Source of the DNA: Chloroflexota bacterium
Lineage (GTDB): Bacteria > Chloroflexota > Dehalococcoidia > Lucifugimonadales > UBA3495
Assembly (NCBI GenBank): GCA_028875655.1
Contig: JAPPCX010000070.1
Span: forward strand, 1 to 61,440
Direction: 5' to 3'
DNA length: 61,440 nt
Shown: one piece after another, positions 48,884 through 57,244 of the stretch
Numbering within the stretch: position 1 is the first letter of the stretch
Layout of the letters: each line of letters starts with the position of its first letter
Notes under the pieces: generated by a model
Databases searched by the model: none
What the model was told of the DNA's origin: nothing
The model's input: the letters and a program-made list of their open reading frames with translations, nothing else
Program-made: the position numbers and the translations under genes

Positions 48884-50410
48884 ATGAAATATGACGTCAT
48901 CATCATCGGTGCCGGCTCCGCCGGCTGCGTGCTCGCCAACCGCCTGTCGGAAGACCCAGACCGCTCCGTGCTGCTGCTGGAGGCCGGGCCGGACTACACC
49001 TTCGACCAACTGCCCGCAGAACTCAAACACGACATGAACCAGGCTGCCTCCGAAGAGGGCGCAGCGCACAACTGGTCCTTCGTCGGCCAGTCCACGCCGC
49101 AAAATCCGCGGCCCATCCACGTCGCGCGGGGCAAGGTGACGGGTGGCAGCAGCGCCATCAACCACCAGATTGTGATACGCGGGGCGCTGGAGGATTTTGA
49201 CGCCTGGGCCGCGGCCGGCAACGACGAGTGGAGCTACCAAAAGACCCTGCCCTACTTCCGCCGCCTGGAATCCGACGCTGACATCCACGATGACTTTCAC
49301 GGCGCCGACGGCCCCATCCCCGTGTGGCGACACGCCCGCGAGGACTGGCTGCCCCTGCACGCCGCCTTCTACCAGGCCTGCCGCGACGCCGGCTTCCCCG
49401 ACGACCCCGACATGAACCATCCCGACGCCACCGGCGTCGGTCAGGTGCCCCTGAACAACCCCGGCGGCGTCCGCATGAGCACCGCCATCACTTACCTGGA
49501 CGCCTGCCGTCACCGCCTCAACATCACCATCCGCGCCAACGTGACGGTCCGCCGCGTTGTATTCGACAGCAACCGGGCTACCGGCGTTGAAGTCGAGAGC
49601 AACGGCGAGTCATTCACTGTTGATGGCGACCAGATCATCCTCGCCGCCGGCGCCGTCGCCTCTCCGCAACTGCTGATGCTGTCCGGCGTCGGGCCGGCCG
49701 ACCATCTGCGATCCGTAGGCATCGAACCAGTCCACGACCTGCCGGGCGTGGGGCAAAGCATGAAGAATCACCCGTCGGTGTCCATAGTGTATCGCTCCCA
49801 GCCCGACCACCATCTGGCGCCCGACGCGCCGCGCAACCAGGTGGGCCTCCGCTTCACCGCCAACGGTTCCACCGAGCGCAACGACATCCAGGTGCAGCCC
49901 ACCACGTCCTACCCTGAGAGCCGCGAGGCTCCCAACATCCGCGTCGGCTGCCGTTTGGAATACCCCTACAGCGAGGGCCTGCTGACCCTTACGTCGCCCG
50001 ACGTCGATGTGCAGCCTCACCTGGACTTCCGGTTCCTGACCGACCCGCGCGACACCGAGCGGTTCCGCGACGCCGTGCGCCGCACCTGCGCCATCTTCGA
50101 GCATCCGGCCTTCGCCGACCTGCTGGCCGAGCGTCTGTCGCCCACGGACGCCGACCTGGCCGATGACGACTCGCTGGACGCCTGGCTGCAGCAGAACGCC
50201 GGCATCGCCGGCCATACCTCCGTAACCTGCAAAATGGGGCCGTCTTCAGACCCGCTGGCCGTAGTGGACCAGCACTGCAACGTCCACGGCCTGCGCAACC
50301 TGCGCGTCATCGACGCCGCCGTGATGCCCGACATCGTCCGCGCCAACACCAACGCCACCATCGTCATGATGGCCGAGCGCGCCGCCGACTTCATCCGTGA
50401 AGGCCCCTAA
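48884..50410 (+). CDS. GMC-family FAD oxidoreductase
   Basis: A 508-residue flavoprotein. The FAD-binding GAGSAGCVLANRLSED starts it, followed by the GMC signature RGKVTGGSSAINHQIVIRG (residues ~84-102) and GAVASPQLLMLSGVGP (signature 2). Catalytic H in GHTSVTCKMG and N in NTNATIVMMAE lie near the C-terminus. The family oxidises alcohols such as choline, long-chain alcohols or polyethylene glycol. The substrate is not visible. ATG 48884 is chosen; the extension to 48773 crosses the repeat. Confidence 0.92.
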   Translation: MKYDVIIIGAGSAGCVLANRLSEDPDRSVLLLEAGPDYTFDQLPAELKHDMNQAASEEGAAHNWSFVGQSTPQNPRPIHVARGKVTGGSSAINHQIVIRGALEDFDAWAAAGNDEWSYQKTLPYFRRLESDADIHDDFHGADGPIPVWRHAREDWLPLHAAFYQACRDAGFPDDPDMNHPDATGVGQVPLNNPGGVRMSTAITYLDACRHRLNITIRANVTVRRVVFDSNRATGVEVESNGESFTVDGDQIILAAGAVASPQLLMLSGVGPADHLRSVGIEPVHDLPGVGQSMKNHPSVSIVYRSQPDHHLAPDAPRNQVGLRFTANGSTERNDIQVQPTTSYPESREAPNIRVGCRLEYPYSEGLLTLTSPDVDVQPHLDFRFLTDPRDTERFRDAVRRTCAIFEHPAFADLLAERLSPTDADLADDDSLDAWLQQNAGIAGHTSVTCKMGPSSDPLAVVDQHCNVHGLRNLRVIDAAVMPDIVRANTNATIVMMAERAADFIREGP

Positions 50411-50450
50411 CCGCGACTCCATGAGCCGGAATACACGACAAGGAGGGGAG

Positions 50451-50696
50451 ATGAACACCTACCGTTGGACCAAACGCATCGGAATCGCCGGCATCGTCTT
50501 CCTAGCGGCCATCGCCCTATTCGTAACCGTGGTGAGTATCCTGGGCATCCGCGTAGCCGGCATATACCCCGAGGCCTTCCGCCTGGCCGCCATGATGACG
50601 GCACCCTTCACGCTGGGCCTGGTGGCGGTGTCAACGCTGGGCGCTGCGCTGGTTGAGACGGTGTTGCGCCTCAAACGTCGCCCTGCCGGCGCTTGA
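50451..50696 (+). CDS. small two-helix membrane protein
   Basis: An 81-residue protein with two predicted transmembrane segments (about residues 10-32 and 45-70) separated by a short IRVAGIYPEAF loop. The ends are basic (WTKRIG, RLKRRPAGA). The ATG follows a strong GGAGGGGAG ribosome site, 40 bases after the GMC gene stop, so it may be cotranscribed. Not recognised; function unknown. Confidence 0.6.
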   Translation: MNTYRWTKRIGIAGIVFLAAIALFVTVVSILGIRVAGIYPEAFRLAAMMTAPFTLGLVAVSTLGAALVETVLRLKRRPAGA

Positions 50697-50806
50697 CGAC
50701 GGGCGGCGGATGGCCGCTGAACGGTAAAGCAATGGGCAGGCTCCAATGGAGCTTGCCGCGAGTTGCCCAGTTTCACAGTGCGCTCCGTCCTGATGCATTG
50801 GTTCGG

Positions 50807-50835
50807 TTGACCGTCATCAAGGGCTGGTGTAATCT
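50807..50835 (+). promoter_or_regulatory. sigma-70 type promoter of PLD-like gene
   Basis: TTGACC (50807-50812), a 17-base spacer and TAATCT (50830-50835) stand 47 bases before the ATG at 50883. Confidence 0.6.
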
Positions 50836-50882
50836 TACTGAAATCCGATTTGGGCATTGCCTGTCGTTCGAGGACACATTAA

Positions 50883-51785
50883 ATGGCGGAATTCCTTACC
50901 ACGGCCGATATCTCTGCCCGGCTGCAAAAAATGATCAGAGAGTCAAGTGAGTATATTGTACTCATCAGCCCGTACTTGCAATTGAACCCTCGTATCAGGG
51001 AACTCTTGGAACAAAAGGCTCGTACGGAAACTCACATCCGCATCATCTATGGTAAAAGGGAGCTGCAACCGGAGGAACGTGAGTGGATTGATTCCGTGCC
51101 TGCAATTGACCTTTGCTTTCGACAATCTCTTCACGCAAAGTGCTATCTGAACGAGAAAGAAGCCATCCTGACCTCGATGAATCTTTATGAGTTCTCCGAA
51201 CAGCACAACGACGAAATGGGGATTGTCGTATCTTCTACAAGCCGAGACTTTGAGCGTGATCGTGATCTCTATAGGAAAATCTATCAAGAGGCCGAGCAGA
51301 TTGCGGAGTTAAGCGAAAAAATTCGCGAAGTCCCAAGACCGGAACGTACCAAGGGCCTAGGAGGGCTAATCCGTAGAGTTGCGAAAGATGCGCTCTCCAT
51401 AACCGATAGGAACGCTGCCGCCAGTGGGAGGACCTATACGGTAGAGGCCGCTGCCCGCAGCATGAGGGAATCCGATGATGCTCCGGAGTATGGTGCATCG
51501 GCGCTTTCGGTTGGGAATCAGTCTGTGTCTCCAATGCAGGCCGATGTGCAAATACCAACACCAGGCGTTTGCATTCGGTGCAAAGAGGCAATCTCAGCCG
51601 ATCCATTGCTTCCATATTGCGACTATCATTGGCAGATATGGAAGCGATTCGAAAACGACGACTATCCAGAAAATTATTGCCACATTTGCGGCTGTGAATG
51701 GCAGACAAGCCGTCGCAAGCCGTTGTGTTGGGACTGCTTCCAAAACTACAAGGATGTTTTCAACTTCGCGACTCGAACCGATTAA
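50883..51785 (+). CDS. phospholipase D-like protein with C-terminal zinc-ribbon motifs
   Basis: A 300-residue protein. Residues 1-160 are a single PLD-like domain: YIVLISPYLQLNPRIRELL and HAKCYLNEKEAILTSMN with H84, K86 and N100 (HKD motif form HxKx4...N). A variable charged linker (about 150-225) leads to two cysteine pairs: C230-x2-C233 with a later C/H pair, and CHICGCEW with CWDC. Single-HKD proteins dimerise to make one active site and often act as nucleases (Nuc/BfiI type). The zinc part suggests nucleic-acid or protein binding. Lower GC than the surroundings suggests recent transfer. Confidence 0.7.
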   Translation: MAEFLTTADISARLQKMIRESSEYIVLISPYLQLNPRIRELLEQKARTETHIRIIYGKRELQPEEREWIDSVPAIDLCFRQSLHAKCYLNEKEAILTSMNLYEFSEQHNDEMGIVVSSTSRDFERDRDLYRKIYQEAEQIAELSEKIREVPRPERTKGLGGLIRRVAKDALSITDRNAAASGRTYTVEAAARSMRESDDAPEYGASALSVGNQSVSPMQADVQIPTPGVCIRCKEAISADPLLPYCDYHWQIWKRFENDDYPENYCHICGCEWQTSRRKPLCWDCFQNYKDVFNFATRTD

Positions 51786-51832
51786 ACAGCCCAACTCAAC
51801 GGAATCATCCGACCGACTTCCTCGCATTCCAC

Positions 51833-51871
51833 CATCCTGTCCATCCCACAGATCCTGTCCATCCTGTGAAT
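51833..51871. repeat. interspersed repeat, family G
   Basis: Two copies of a CATCCTGTCCATC-like unit (51833 onward, and GATCCTGTCCATCCTGTGAA at 51851) in tandem, 48 bases after the PLD-like stop. Confidence 0.5.
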
Positions 51872-51977
51872 TAGACCCTACGCCCCTTCATCCCGCCCGT
51901 TCCTGATCAACTGCCCGCAACCATTCACTCGTACCTAACCCTTGAGACCCGTCGCTGCGATCCGAGCAGCGCCCACC

Positions 51978-52895
51978 CTACCCCCGCCAGTGCGCCGGCA
52001 AACTCGCCTCCGCCATGCCGAAACGACGCGATAGCCATTCCTCGCTGTGGCGGCCGTCCTTGTAGCCTGAATGTTCCGCCTTGTGGACCTCGACCTCGCC
52101 CGGCATGGCCTGGATCAGTGGGGCCAGCGCCGCCGCGTCCAGCGCCGATCCGTCCGCTCCGGCCATCAGCAGCGTCGTGGCGTTGACGCGGGACGCGAAC
52201 CGGCGCAGGTCGAAATGGGACAGCGTATGTCGTACCGCATCCTCCCGTTCGGGATGCAGGCGCAGGTAGTCGGTGATCTCTTCCAGCGGGTACGCGCTGG
52301 TGCGTCTCGCCAGGTTGGCGGTGTCGTACAGCAGGGCCGGCGTACACACCAGATGCGTCACCTGCGCGCACAACGCCGCCGTCGTGTACGCGAGGTCGTT
52401 GCCGATGGCCGCGATGCGCGCCCCGTCAACCTCCGGGCGACTTGCCAGATACTCCACGCCGCGCACGCAGTCGGCCACGATGCCCCGGTACACGTAGCCC
52501 ATCGGGTCGTCGATGCCGTCGGTGAGCAGGCCCGGGAACGCGGCGGCGTAGGGTTGGTCCGCCAGCCGCTGCCCACGCACGCAGATGGCAAAGGTGACGT
52601 GTTCCCGTCGCTGGCTGTTGGACGTGCCCTGCGGTACCAGGTCCGTCACGCTGCCGTAGCGCGGCAGGTAGTAGCGAGCCGGAAACGGCCCCTCTCCTCG
52701 CGGGATGCTCAGGTAAGCGTAGAGCCGGTACGGTCCGATTGACGTCAGCGATACGCCGTAAGCCGTGGCAAAATCCGTCGAGCGCAGCGGTATCGCCTGC
52801 ACCTCCGGCGCGGGTGGCAGCGCCGTCAGTTCGTCCAGAGTATCCTGCCAGTAGCTGTCGAAATTGATGGATGCTTCGCCGCTCAACGTAGTCAT
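51978..52895 (-). CDS. acetyl xylan esterase-like protein lacking the catalytic serine
   Basis: A 305-residue alpha/beta hydrolase of the AXE1/cephalosporin-C-deacetylase type. It aligns with the neighbour at 52929 along much of its length, for example in the FWEDTL/YWQDTL start, the GLLT...YRG..DxCRGVE block and the AYPxxEIxDYLRxxP stretch. The nucleophile elbow is GNDLAYT where the paralogue has GHSQGGG, so serine is replaced by D167 and the glycines are lost. Hydrolysis by the standard mechanism is therefore unlikely. The final DGRHSEEW keeps a histidine. It lies 33 bases downstream of the intact copy. Confidence 0.75.
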   Translation of the reverse strand: MTTLSGEASINFDSYWQDTLDELTALPPAPEVQAIPLRSTDFATAYGVSLTSIGPYRLYAYLSIPRGEGPFPARYYLPRYGSVTDLVPQGTSNSQRREHVTFAICVRGQRLADQPYAAAFPGLLTDGIDDPMGYVYRGIVADCVRGVEYLASRPEVDGARIAAIGNDLAYTTAALCAQVTHLVCTPALLYDTANLARRTSAYPLEEITDYLRLHPEREDAVRHTLSHFDLRRFASRVNATTLLMAGADGSALDAAALAPLIQAMPGEVEVHKAEHSGYKDGRHSEEWLSRRFGMAEASLPAHWRG

Positions 52896-52928
52896 AGTGT
52901 CAGGTCCTGTGCTGCTCCCAAAAAGCGA

Positions 52929-53855
52929 TCAGGGTCGCAGGTGCTTGGCCAAAAAGTCGTCCACAATCGCCCCGTGCTCGTGGTTGTTGGCGTCGTGGCC
53001 GTGGCCGTCGTAAGCGTACATCCGCTTGTCCGCGCTGGCGATGGCGTCGAACATCGCAAAGCCCGTCTCCGGCGGGCAGGTGCTGTCCTGCAACCCCACG
53101 CTGACGATGATCGGGCAGGTGATGCGGTGGGCCAGGTTGATGCCGTCGAAGTAGGCCAGCGTGTTTTCCACCTGCTCGCGGCTGTCCGGGTTCATCCGGA
53201 GGTAGTCGGCGATCTCCTGGTAGGGATAGGCGTCGGTCAGCTCGATAGCATCCATGTAGCCACACAGGTAGGGAGCGCCGGCCGCCGCCGCTCTGATCTC
53301 GGGGCGTAGCGCCGCCGTGGACACGGTCAGTCCGCCGCCCTGGCTGTGGCCGGTAACGCCGATCCGCTCGCCGTCCACTTCGTCGCGGGACAGCAGAAAC
53401 TCCACCCCGCGACAGGTGTCCATGTAGAACCCGCGGTAGGAGTAGGTGTTGCGGTCAACCATGCTGTAGGTGAGCAGGCCGGGATAGCCGGGGTTGAACT
53501 GCCGGTTGCTGCGCAGCTTGCCCCGCGGCGCCACGCTGAACGCGGCGTAGCCCTTGTTCGCCCACGCCTTGGGCACCGGCGGTTCCATGTTGTAGCCCGG
53601 AACCTGCAACAGCCCCGGCAGCTTGCCCTCCCGGTCTCGCGGCGTCGCGTACCAGCCGGCAATCCTCACTCGGTCCAGGCTGGTGAAGAAGACCTCGTAC
53701 ACGTCGATCCGCTCGGTGGACCGCAACGGGTCATGCACCACCTCAGGCTCCAATGGAATCTTCGCCGTTTCCGCCAGCGTGTCCTCCCAGAACCGGTCAA
53801 TGTCCTCCGGCATCCGCACTTTGGAAACGTACTGGTCAGCCGCTACCCTGGGCAT
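52929..53855 (-). CDS. acetyl xylan esterase / cephalosporin-C deacetylase-like hydrolase
   Basis: A 308-residue AXE1-family hydrolase. The nucleophile is S171 in VTGHSQGGGLT. Catalytic aspartate and histidine likely lie in SVGLQDSTCPP and HGHDANNHEHG. An RGKLRSNRQF loop and YRGFYMDTCRGVEFLL are typical of the family. Members deacetylate xylan or sugars and cephalosporin; the actual substrate is unknown. The enzyme has no signal peptide, so it acts in the cytosol. It is upstream of and probably cotranscribed with the degenerate copy. Confidence 0.88.
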   Translation of the reverse strand: MPRVAADQYVSKVRMPEDIDRFWEDTLAETAKIPLEPEVVHDPLRSTERIDVYEVFFTSLDRVRIAGWYATPRDREGKLPGLLQVPGYNMEPPVPKAWANKGYAAFSVAPRGKLRSNRQFNPGYPGLLTYSMVDRNTYSYRGFYMDTCRGVEFLLSRDEVDGERIGVTGHSQGGGLTVSTAALRPEIRAAAAGAPYLCGYMDAIELTDAYPYQEIADYLRMNPDSREQVENTLAYFDGINLAHRITCPIIVSVGLQDSTCPPETGFAMFDAIASADKRMYAYDGHGHDANNHEHGAIVDDFLAKHLRP

Positions 53856-54072
53856 TACTACCTCCGTATCACATTGCGAGGCCGGTGAACCAACTCGCCG
53901 AAACTGCCGACGGCGGTAGATTGCTTCGCTCCGAATTGACGCCGCAATCTAACACGCCCAATCCGCGCCGGTCTATGCCCTGCCTTATCCGGGTAGCGTT
54001 GACACTACCCAGCCCCCTCCGTACACTGCGGCGTGCTACCCATTCGTATCACTCCGCTGGAGGACGCCGGCC

Positions 54073-55437
54073 ATGCCAACGCCCGACCTTGCCGACCTCT
54101 TTGCCCAGGTTGACGCCGCCCAGGACGACATCATAGCCCTGGAGCAGGACCTTGTCAGGATCCCCTCCGTCAACACCGGCTTCATGCCCACCGGCAACGA
54201 GACCCCCGTCTGCGAACTCGCCCGCGATTTCCTGACTCGGGACGGCATACCGTCCGACATCATCGAGTCGTCTCCCAACCGCGGCAACCTCATCGCCCGC
54301 GTCGAAGGACGCTCCGGCAACACCGGCCTCATGTTCATGTCACACACCGACGTCGTGCCGGTGGAGGACCCCAACGAGTGGCGGTTCGATCCCTTCAGCG
54401 CCACCGTCGCCGATGGCCGCATCTTCGGGCGCGGCGCCTCCGACTGCAAGGGTTTGCTCGCCGTCCAACTCATGGCCATCCGCATCCTGCGCCGCAACGA
54501 CATACCCCTGCGCGACAGCCTCATCCTGGCCGCCGGCGCCGACGAGGAGCACGGCGGACGCTACGGCTTCGGCTGGCTCGCCGACAACCATCCCGGACAG
54601 TTGGCCGCGCCCTATGCCGTCAACGAGGGTGGCGGCGTCCCCATTCCCGCCGCCGGCGCGCTCACCTACATCCTAGGCGTCGGCGAGAAGGGCCGCCTCC
54701 AGATCGAAATCGACGTCAAGGGGACCAGCGCCCACGCCTCATTGCCGTGGCAGGGCACCAACGCGCTGTACCGCTTGAACCGCGCCCTCTCCTCCATCGA
54801 GGAGTACGAACCCGACCGTGACACGTCCACCGGCATCTTCGACTACCTCTCCACCTTCGCCATCGAGCACAAAGCGTCGCCGGAGAACGTGGACCAAATC
54901 ATCGCCGAAGTCCAGCCGGAAAACCCCCGCTTCGCCTCCATGCTCCGCGCCCTCTCCCGCATGACCCTCACCCCCACCATGGTGCGCGGCGGCATTAAGT
55001 CCAACAGCGTCCCCGAGTCCATCCGCCTCACCTGCGACGTGCGTACTCTGCCGCACCAGGACGAGGAGTACGTCCGCGCCCAGATTGACGCGGTGCTGGC
55101 CGACATCCCCGGCGTAACCTACGAGGTGGACTACATGGCCCGCCCCAACTCGTCGCCCTTCGAGTCGCCCCTGGCCTCCAGTATCCGCGGCGTCACCTCA
55201 CAGGCGCTCCAGCGCGGCGACATCCAGTGGGTGCCCGCCATCAGCAACGGCTTCACCGATTCCCGGTTCACGCGGCCCCTGGGCACAGTGACCTACGGCT
55301 TCTCCGGCTCCCACCCCGACGACGACCCCATGCTTAATTTCGTACACGGCGCCAATGAGTCCGTGGGCATCAAGAGCCTGGTCAGCGGCACCAAGATCAT
55401 GCTCGGCCTGATCGTCGATATGCTGGCGGAAAAGTAG
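54073..55437 (+). CDS. M20-family metallopeptidase (ArgE/DapE-like)
   Basis: A 454-residue zinc peptidase of the ArgE/DapE/CPG2 group. Zinc ligands are seen in FMSHTDVVP (H), GRGASDCKG (D), the ADEEHGG catalytic glutamate pair, and the late FVHGANESVG histidine. A dimerisation insert occupies about residues 195-320. These enzymes deacylate amino acids or split dipeptides. The substrate is unknown. GGAGG stands about 10 bases before the ATG. The gene is one base away from the crotonase gene, so the two are coupled. Confidence 0.9.
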   Translation: MPTPDLADLFAQVDAAQDDIIALEQDLVRIPSVNTGFMPTGNETPVCELARDFLTRDGIPSDIIESSPNRGNLIARVEGRSGNTGLMFMSHTDVVPVEDPNEWRFDPFSATVADGRIFGRGASDCKGLLAVQLMAIRILRRNDIPLRDSLILAAGADEEHGGRYGFGWLADNHPGQLAAPYAVNEGGGVPIPAAGALTYILGVGEKGRLQIEIDVKGTSAHASLPWQGTNALYRLNRALSSIEEYEPDRDTSTGIFDYLSTFAIEHKASPENVDQIIAEVQPENPRFASMLRALSRMTLTPTMVRGGIKSNSVPESIRLTCDVRTLPHQDEEYVRAQIDAVLADIPGVTYEVDYMARPNSSPFESPLASSIRGVTSQALQRGDIQWVPAISNGFTDSRFTRPLGTVTYGFSGSHPDDDPMLNFVHGANESVGIKSLVSGTKIMLGLIVDMLAEK

Positions 55438-55438
55438 G

Positions 55439-56236
55439 ATGGCATACGAGAACCTTACCGTCGAACGCGACGGCCAGATCGCCGTCGTAGCCCTCAACCG
55501 ACCTGAAAAGCTCAACGCCATCGACCGCAACCTCCACCTGGAGATGATGGACGCCTGCGCCGAACTGCGCGATGACGATGGCATCCGCGTGGTCATCTTC
55601 ACCGGAGCCGGCCGGGGATTCTGCTCCGGCGCAGACCTCACTGCCGACCGCTCCCGTCCCGACAACCCCAGCCGCGCCGAGCGTCTCGACGAGTACAACT
55701 GGGTCGGCCGCCAAGCCCAAATGATCTACCGCGACCTGGACAAGCCCACCATCGCCGCCGTGAACGGCGTGGCCGCCGGCGCCGGCATGGGCCTGGCCCT
55801 GGCCTGCGACATGCGCGTGGGCTGCGAGAACACCCGCTTCAAGACCGTGTTCATCGAGCGCAGCCTCAGCCCCGACTCCGGCCTGTCCTGGTTCCTGCCC
55901 CGCATCGTGGGCGTCAGCCGCGCCATGGATTTGGTGTACACCAGCCGCAACGTGGACGCCGACGAGGCGTACCGTCTGGGCCTGCTCGACCGCATGAGCA
56001 CGGCGGAAAACCTGCTGGCCGACGCGAAAGAACTGGCCCGCCAGATCGCCTTCTGGCCGCCCGTCGCCATGCAGATGTCCCGCCGCGCCATGCACCGCAG
56101 CCTGGACGTTGACCTGGACGACCAGCTGCGCTACGAGACCCACAGCATCGTCTTCGCCCGCCGCGCGCCCCACGACGTTGAAGAGGCCGCAGCGTCCTTC
56201 CGTGAACGCCGCCCGCCCAACTTCACCGGCGAATAG
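55439..56236 (+). CDS. enoyl-CoA hydratase/isomerase (crotonase, PaaG-like)
   Basis: A 265-residue crotonase. It has GRGFCSGADLT (oxyanion hole strand 1), AAVNGVAAGAGMGLALACDM (oxyanion hole 2), and SLSPDSGLSWFLPRIVG, where the aspartate sits at the position typical of PaaG-type isomerases and dehalogenase-like crotonases rather than the classic hydratase glutamate pair. It thus may be an isomerase. The start at 55439 follows the M20 stop by one base. The product acts on CoA thioesters; the substrate is unknown. Confidence 0.88.
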   Translation: MAYENLTVERDGQIAVVALNRPEKLNAIDRNLHLEMMDACAELRDDDGIRVVIFTGAGRGFCSGADLTADRSRPDNPSRAERLDEYNWVGRQAQMIYRDLDKPTIAAVNGVAAGAGMGLALACDMRVGCENTRFKTVFIERSLSPDSGLSWFLPRIVGVSRAMDLVYTSRNVDADEAYRLGLLDRMSTAENLLADAKELARQIAFWPPVAMQMSRRAMHRSLDVDLDDQLRYETHSIVFARRAPHDVEEAAASFRERRPPNFTGE

Positions 56237-56245
56237 AATCAACTA

Positions 56246-56293
56246 CCGTCATTCCCGCTCCCCCAACCGTCATTCCCGCGAAAGCGGGAATCC
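56246..56293 (+). repeat. interspersed palindromic repeat, family A, one and a half copies
   Basis: A partial unit CCGTCATTCCCGCT (56246-56259) is followed by a full 27-base unit at 56267-56293 with the palindrome TTCCCGCGAAAGCGGGAA. The full unit matches the copy in coaX at 26 of 27 bases. Confidence 0.85.
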
Positions 56294-56332
56294 ACAATGC
56301 TCTGCCGCGAGCTGTGCTGATAGAATAACCGC

Positions 56333-57217
56333 ATGACCACCCAAGTCACTGACATAGCGCAACCCGTACCCGCCCGGACCGGCCCCGGACCGGATCCCCG
56401 GGCCTTGCACGTCGCCAAAGCCCTCCGCGATGCCACCGACGTCGAGTGCGTCATCCTCTTCGGCTCCCGCGCCCGCGGCAATTGGACGGAGCGGTCGGAC
56501 ATCGACTTGATGATTATTGAGTCTGACACGTCCGAACTGATACCGCGGATGGGGGAGATTCAGCAGACCGCTGCCGAACTGGCCAGCCTGGTCTACCAGA
56601 ATTACGTCGACATCGACTTCGTTTATTTGTCACGGGCCGAATACGAACGGAAAAGCGTCCACACCCTGAACCACGTCGCCCGGTTTGCCCGCCGTGACGG
56701 GGCAATCATCCCCAGAGACCCGGCAGATTTCCCCGGCAACGACGCAACCGCAGACCCCAACCACAGCGACGAGCCTATGGAACGCCAACTCCGCATCGCC
56801 CACGCAAACATGTACTACGACGCCATGCACGTAATGCTGGACAGCGGTACGCGCAACAGAATTACCGTATCTAATGCGCAGCAAGCGCTGGAACACGCTA
56901 TGAAAGCCCTGATTTCAGCGCAAGGGCACGAATACCTCCACGTTCACGAACTTGAACGGCTGCTGGCCCAGATACGCGCCAACGACCCAAACCTGAACTG
57001 GCGGCCAAACAGCGATCTTGAACAACTCAACAACTTCGCCGGCGTCAACCGCTACGGCTCGCTGATAACCCCTGTCTCTGACTACACCGACCTGGCCAAC
57101 CGCGTCACCGACGACCTGAATCTCATCTACGACGAAATCACCCGTCTGACCGACGAAAATCCCTGGGGCGTGCCGCCCGAAGGCAGCAACGACCCAATCC
57201 AACCGCGCCATCGCTAG
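56333..57217 (+). CDS. MNT nucleotidyltransferase-HEPN fusion protein
   Basis: A 294-residue fusion. The minimal nucleotidyltransferase (about 25-130) has GS-x10-D-x-D with G44, S45, D56 and D58 and a third carboxylate in YVDIDFVYLS. After a linker, the HEPN domain (about 150-280) shows AQQALEHAMKALISAQGHEYLHVHELERLL, the nucleotide/dimer face typical of MNT-HEPN partners. Separate MNT and HEPN genes form type VII toxin-antitoxin systems in which MNT adenylylates the HEPN toxin; here both lie in one chain. TAGAAT at 56321-56326 ends six bases before the ATG, suggesting a leaderless transcript. Confidence 0.83.
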   Translation: MTTQVTDIAQPVPARTGPGPDPRALHVAKALRDATDVECVILFGSRARGNWTERSDIDLMIIESDTSELIPRMGEIQQTAAELASLVYQNYVDIDFVYLSRAEYERKSVHTLNHVARFARRDGAIIPRDPADFPGNDATADPNHSDEPMERQLRIAHANMYYDAMHVMLDSGTRNRITVSNAQQALEHAMKALISAQGHEYLHVHELERLLAQIRANDPNLNWRPNSDLEQLNNFAGVNRYGSLITPVSDYTDLANRVTDDLNLIYDEITRLTDENPWGVPPEGSNDPIQPRHR

Positions 57218-57244
57218 CCAGCGTACACCCAAAGGAGCCCAACC

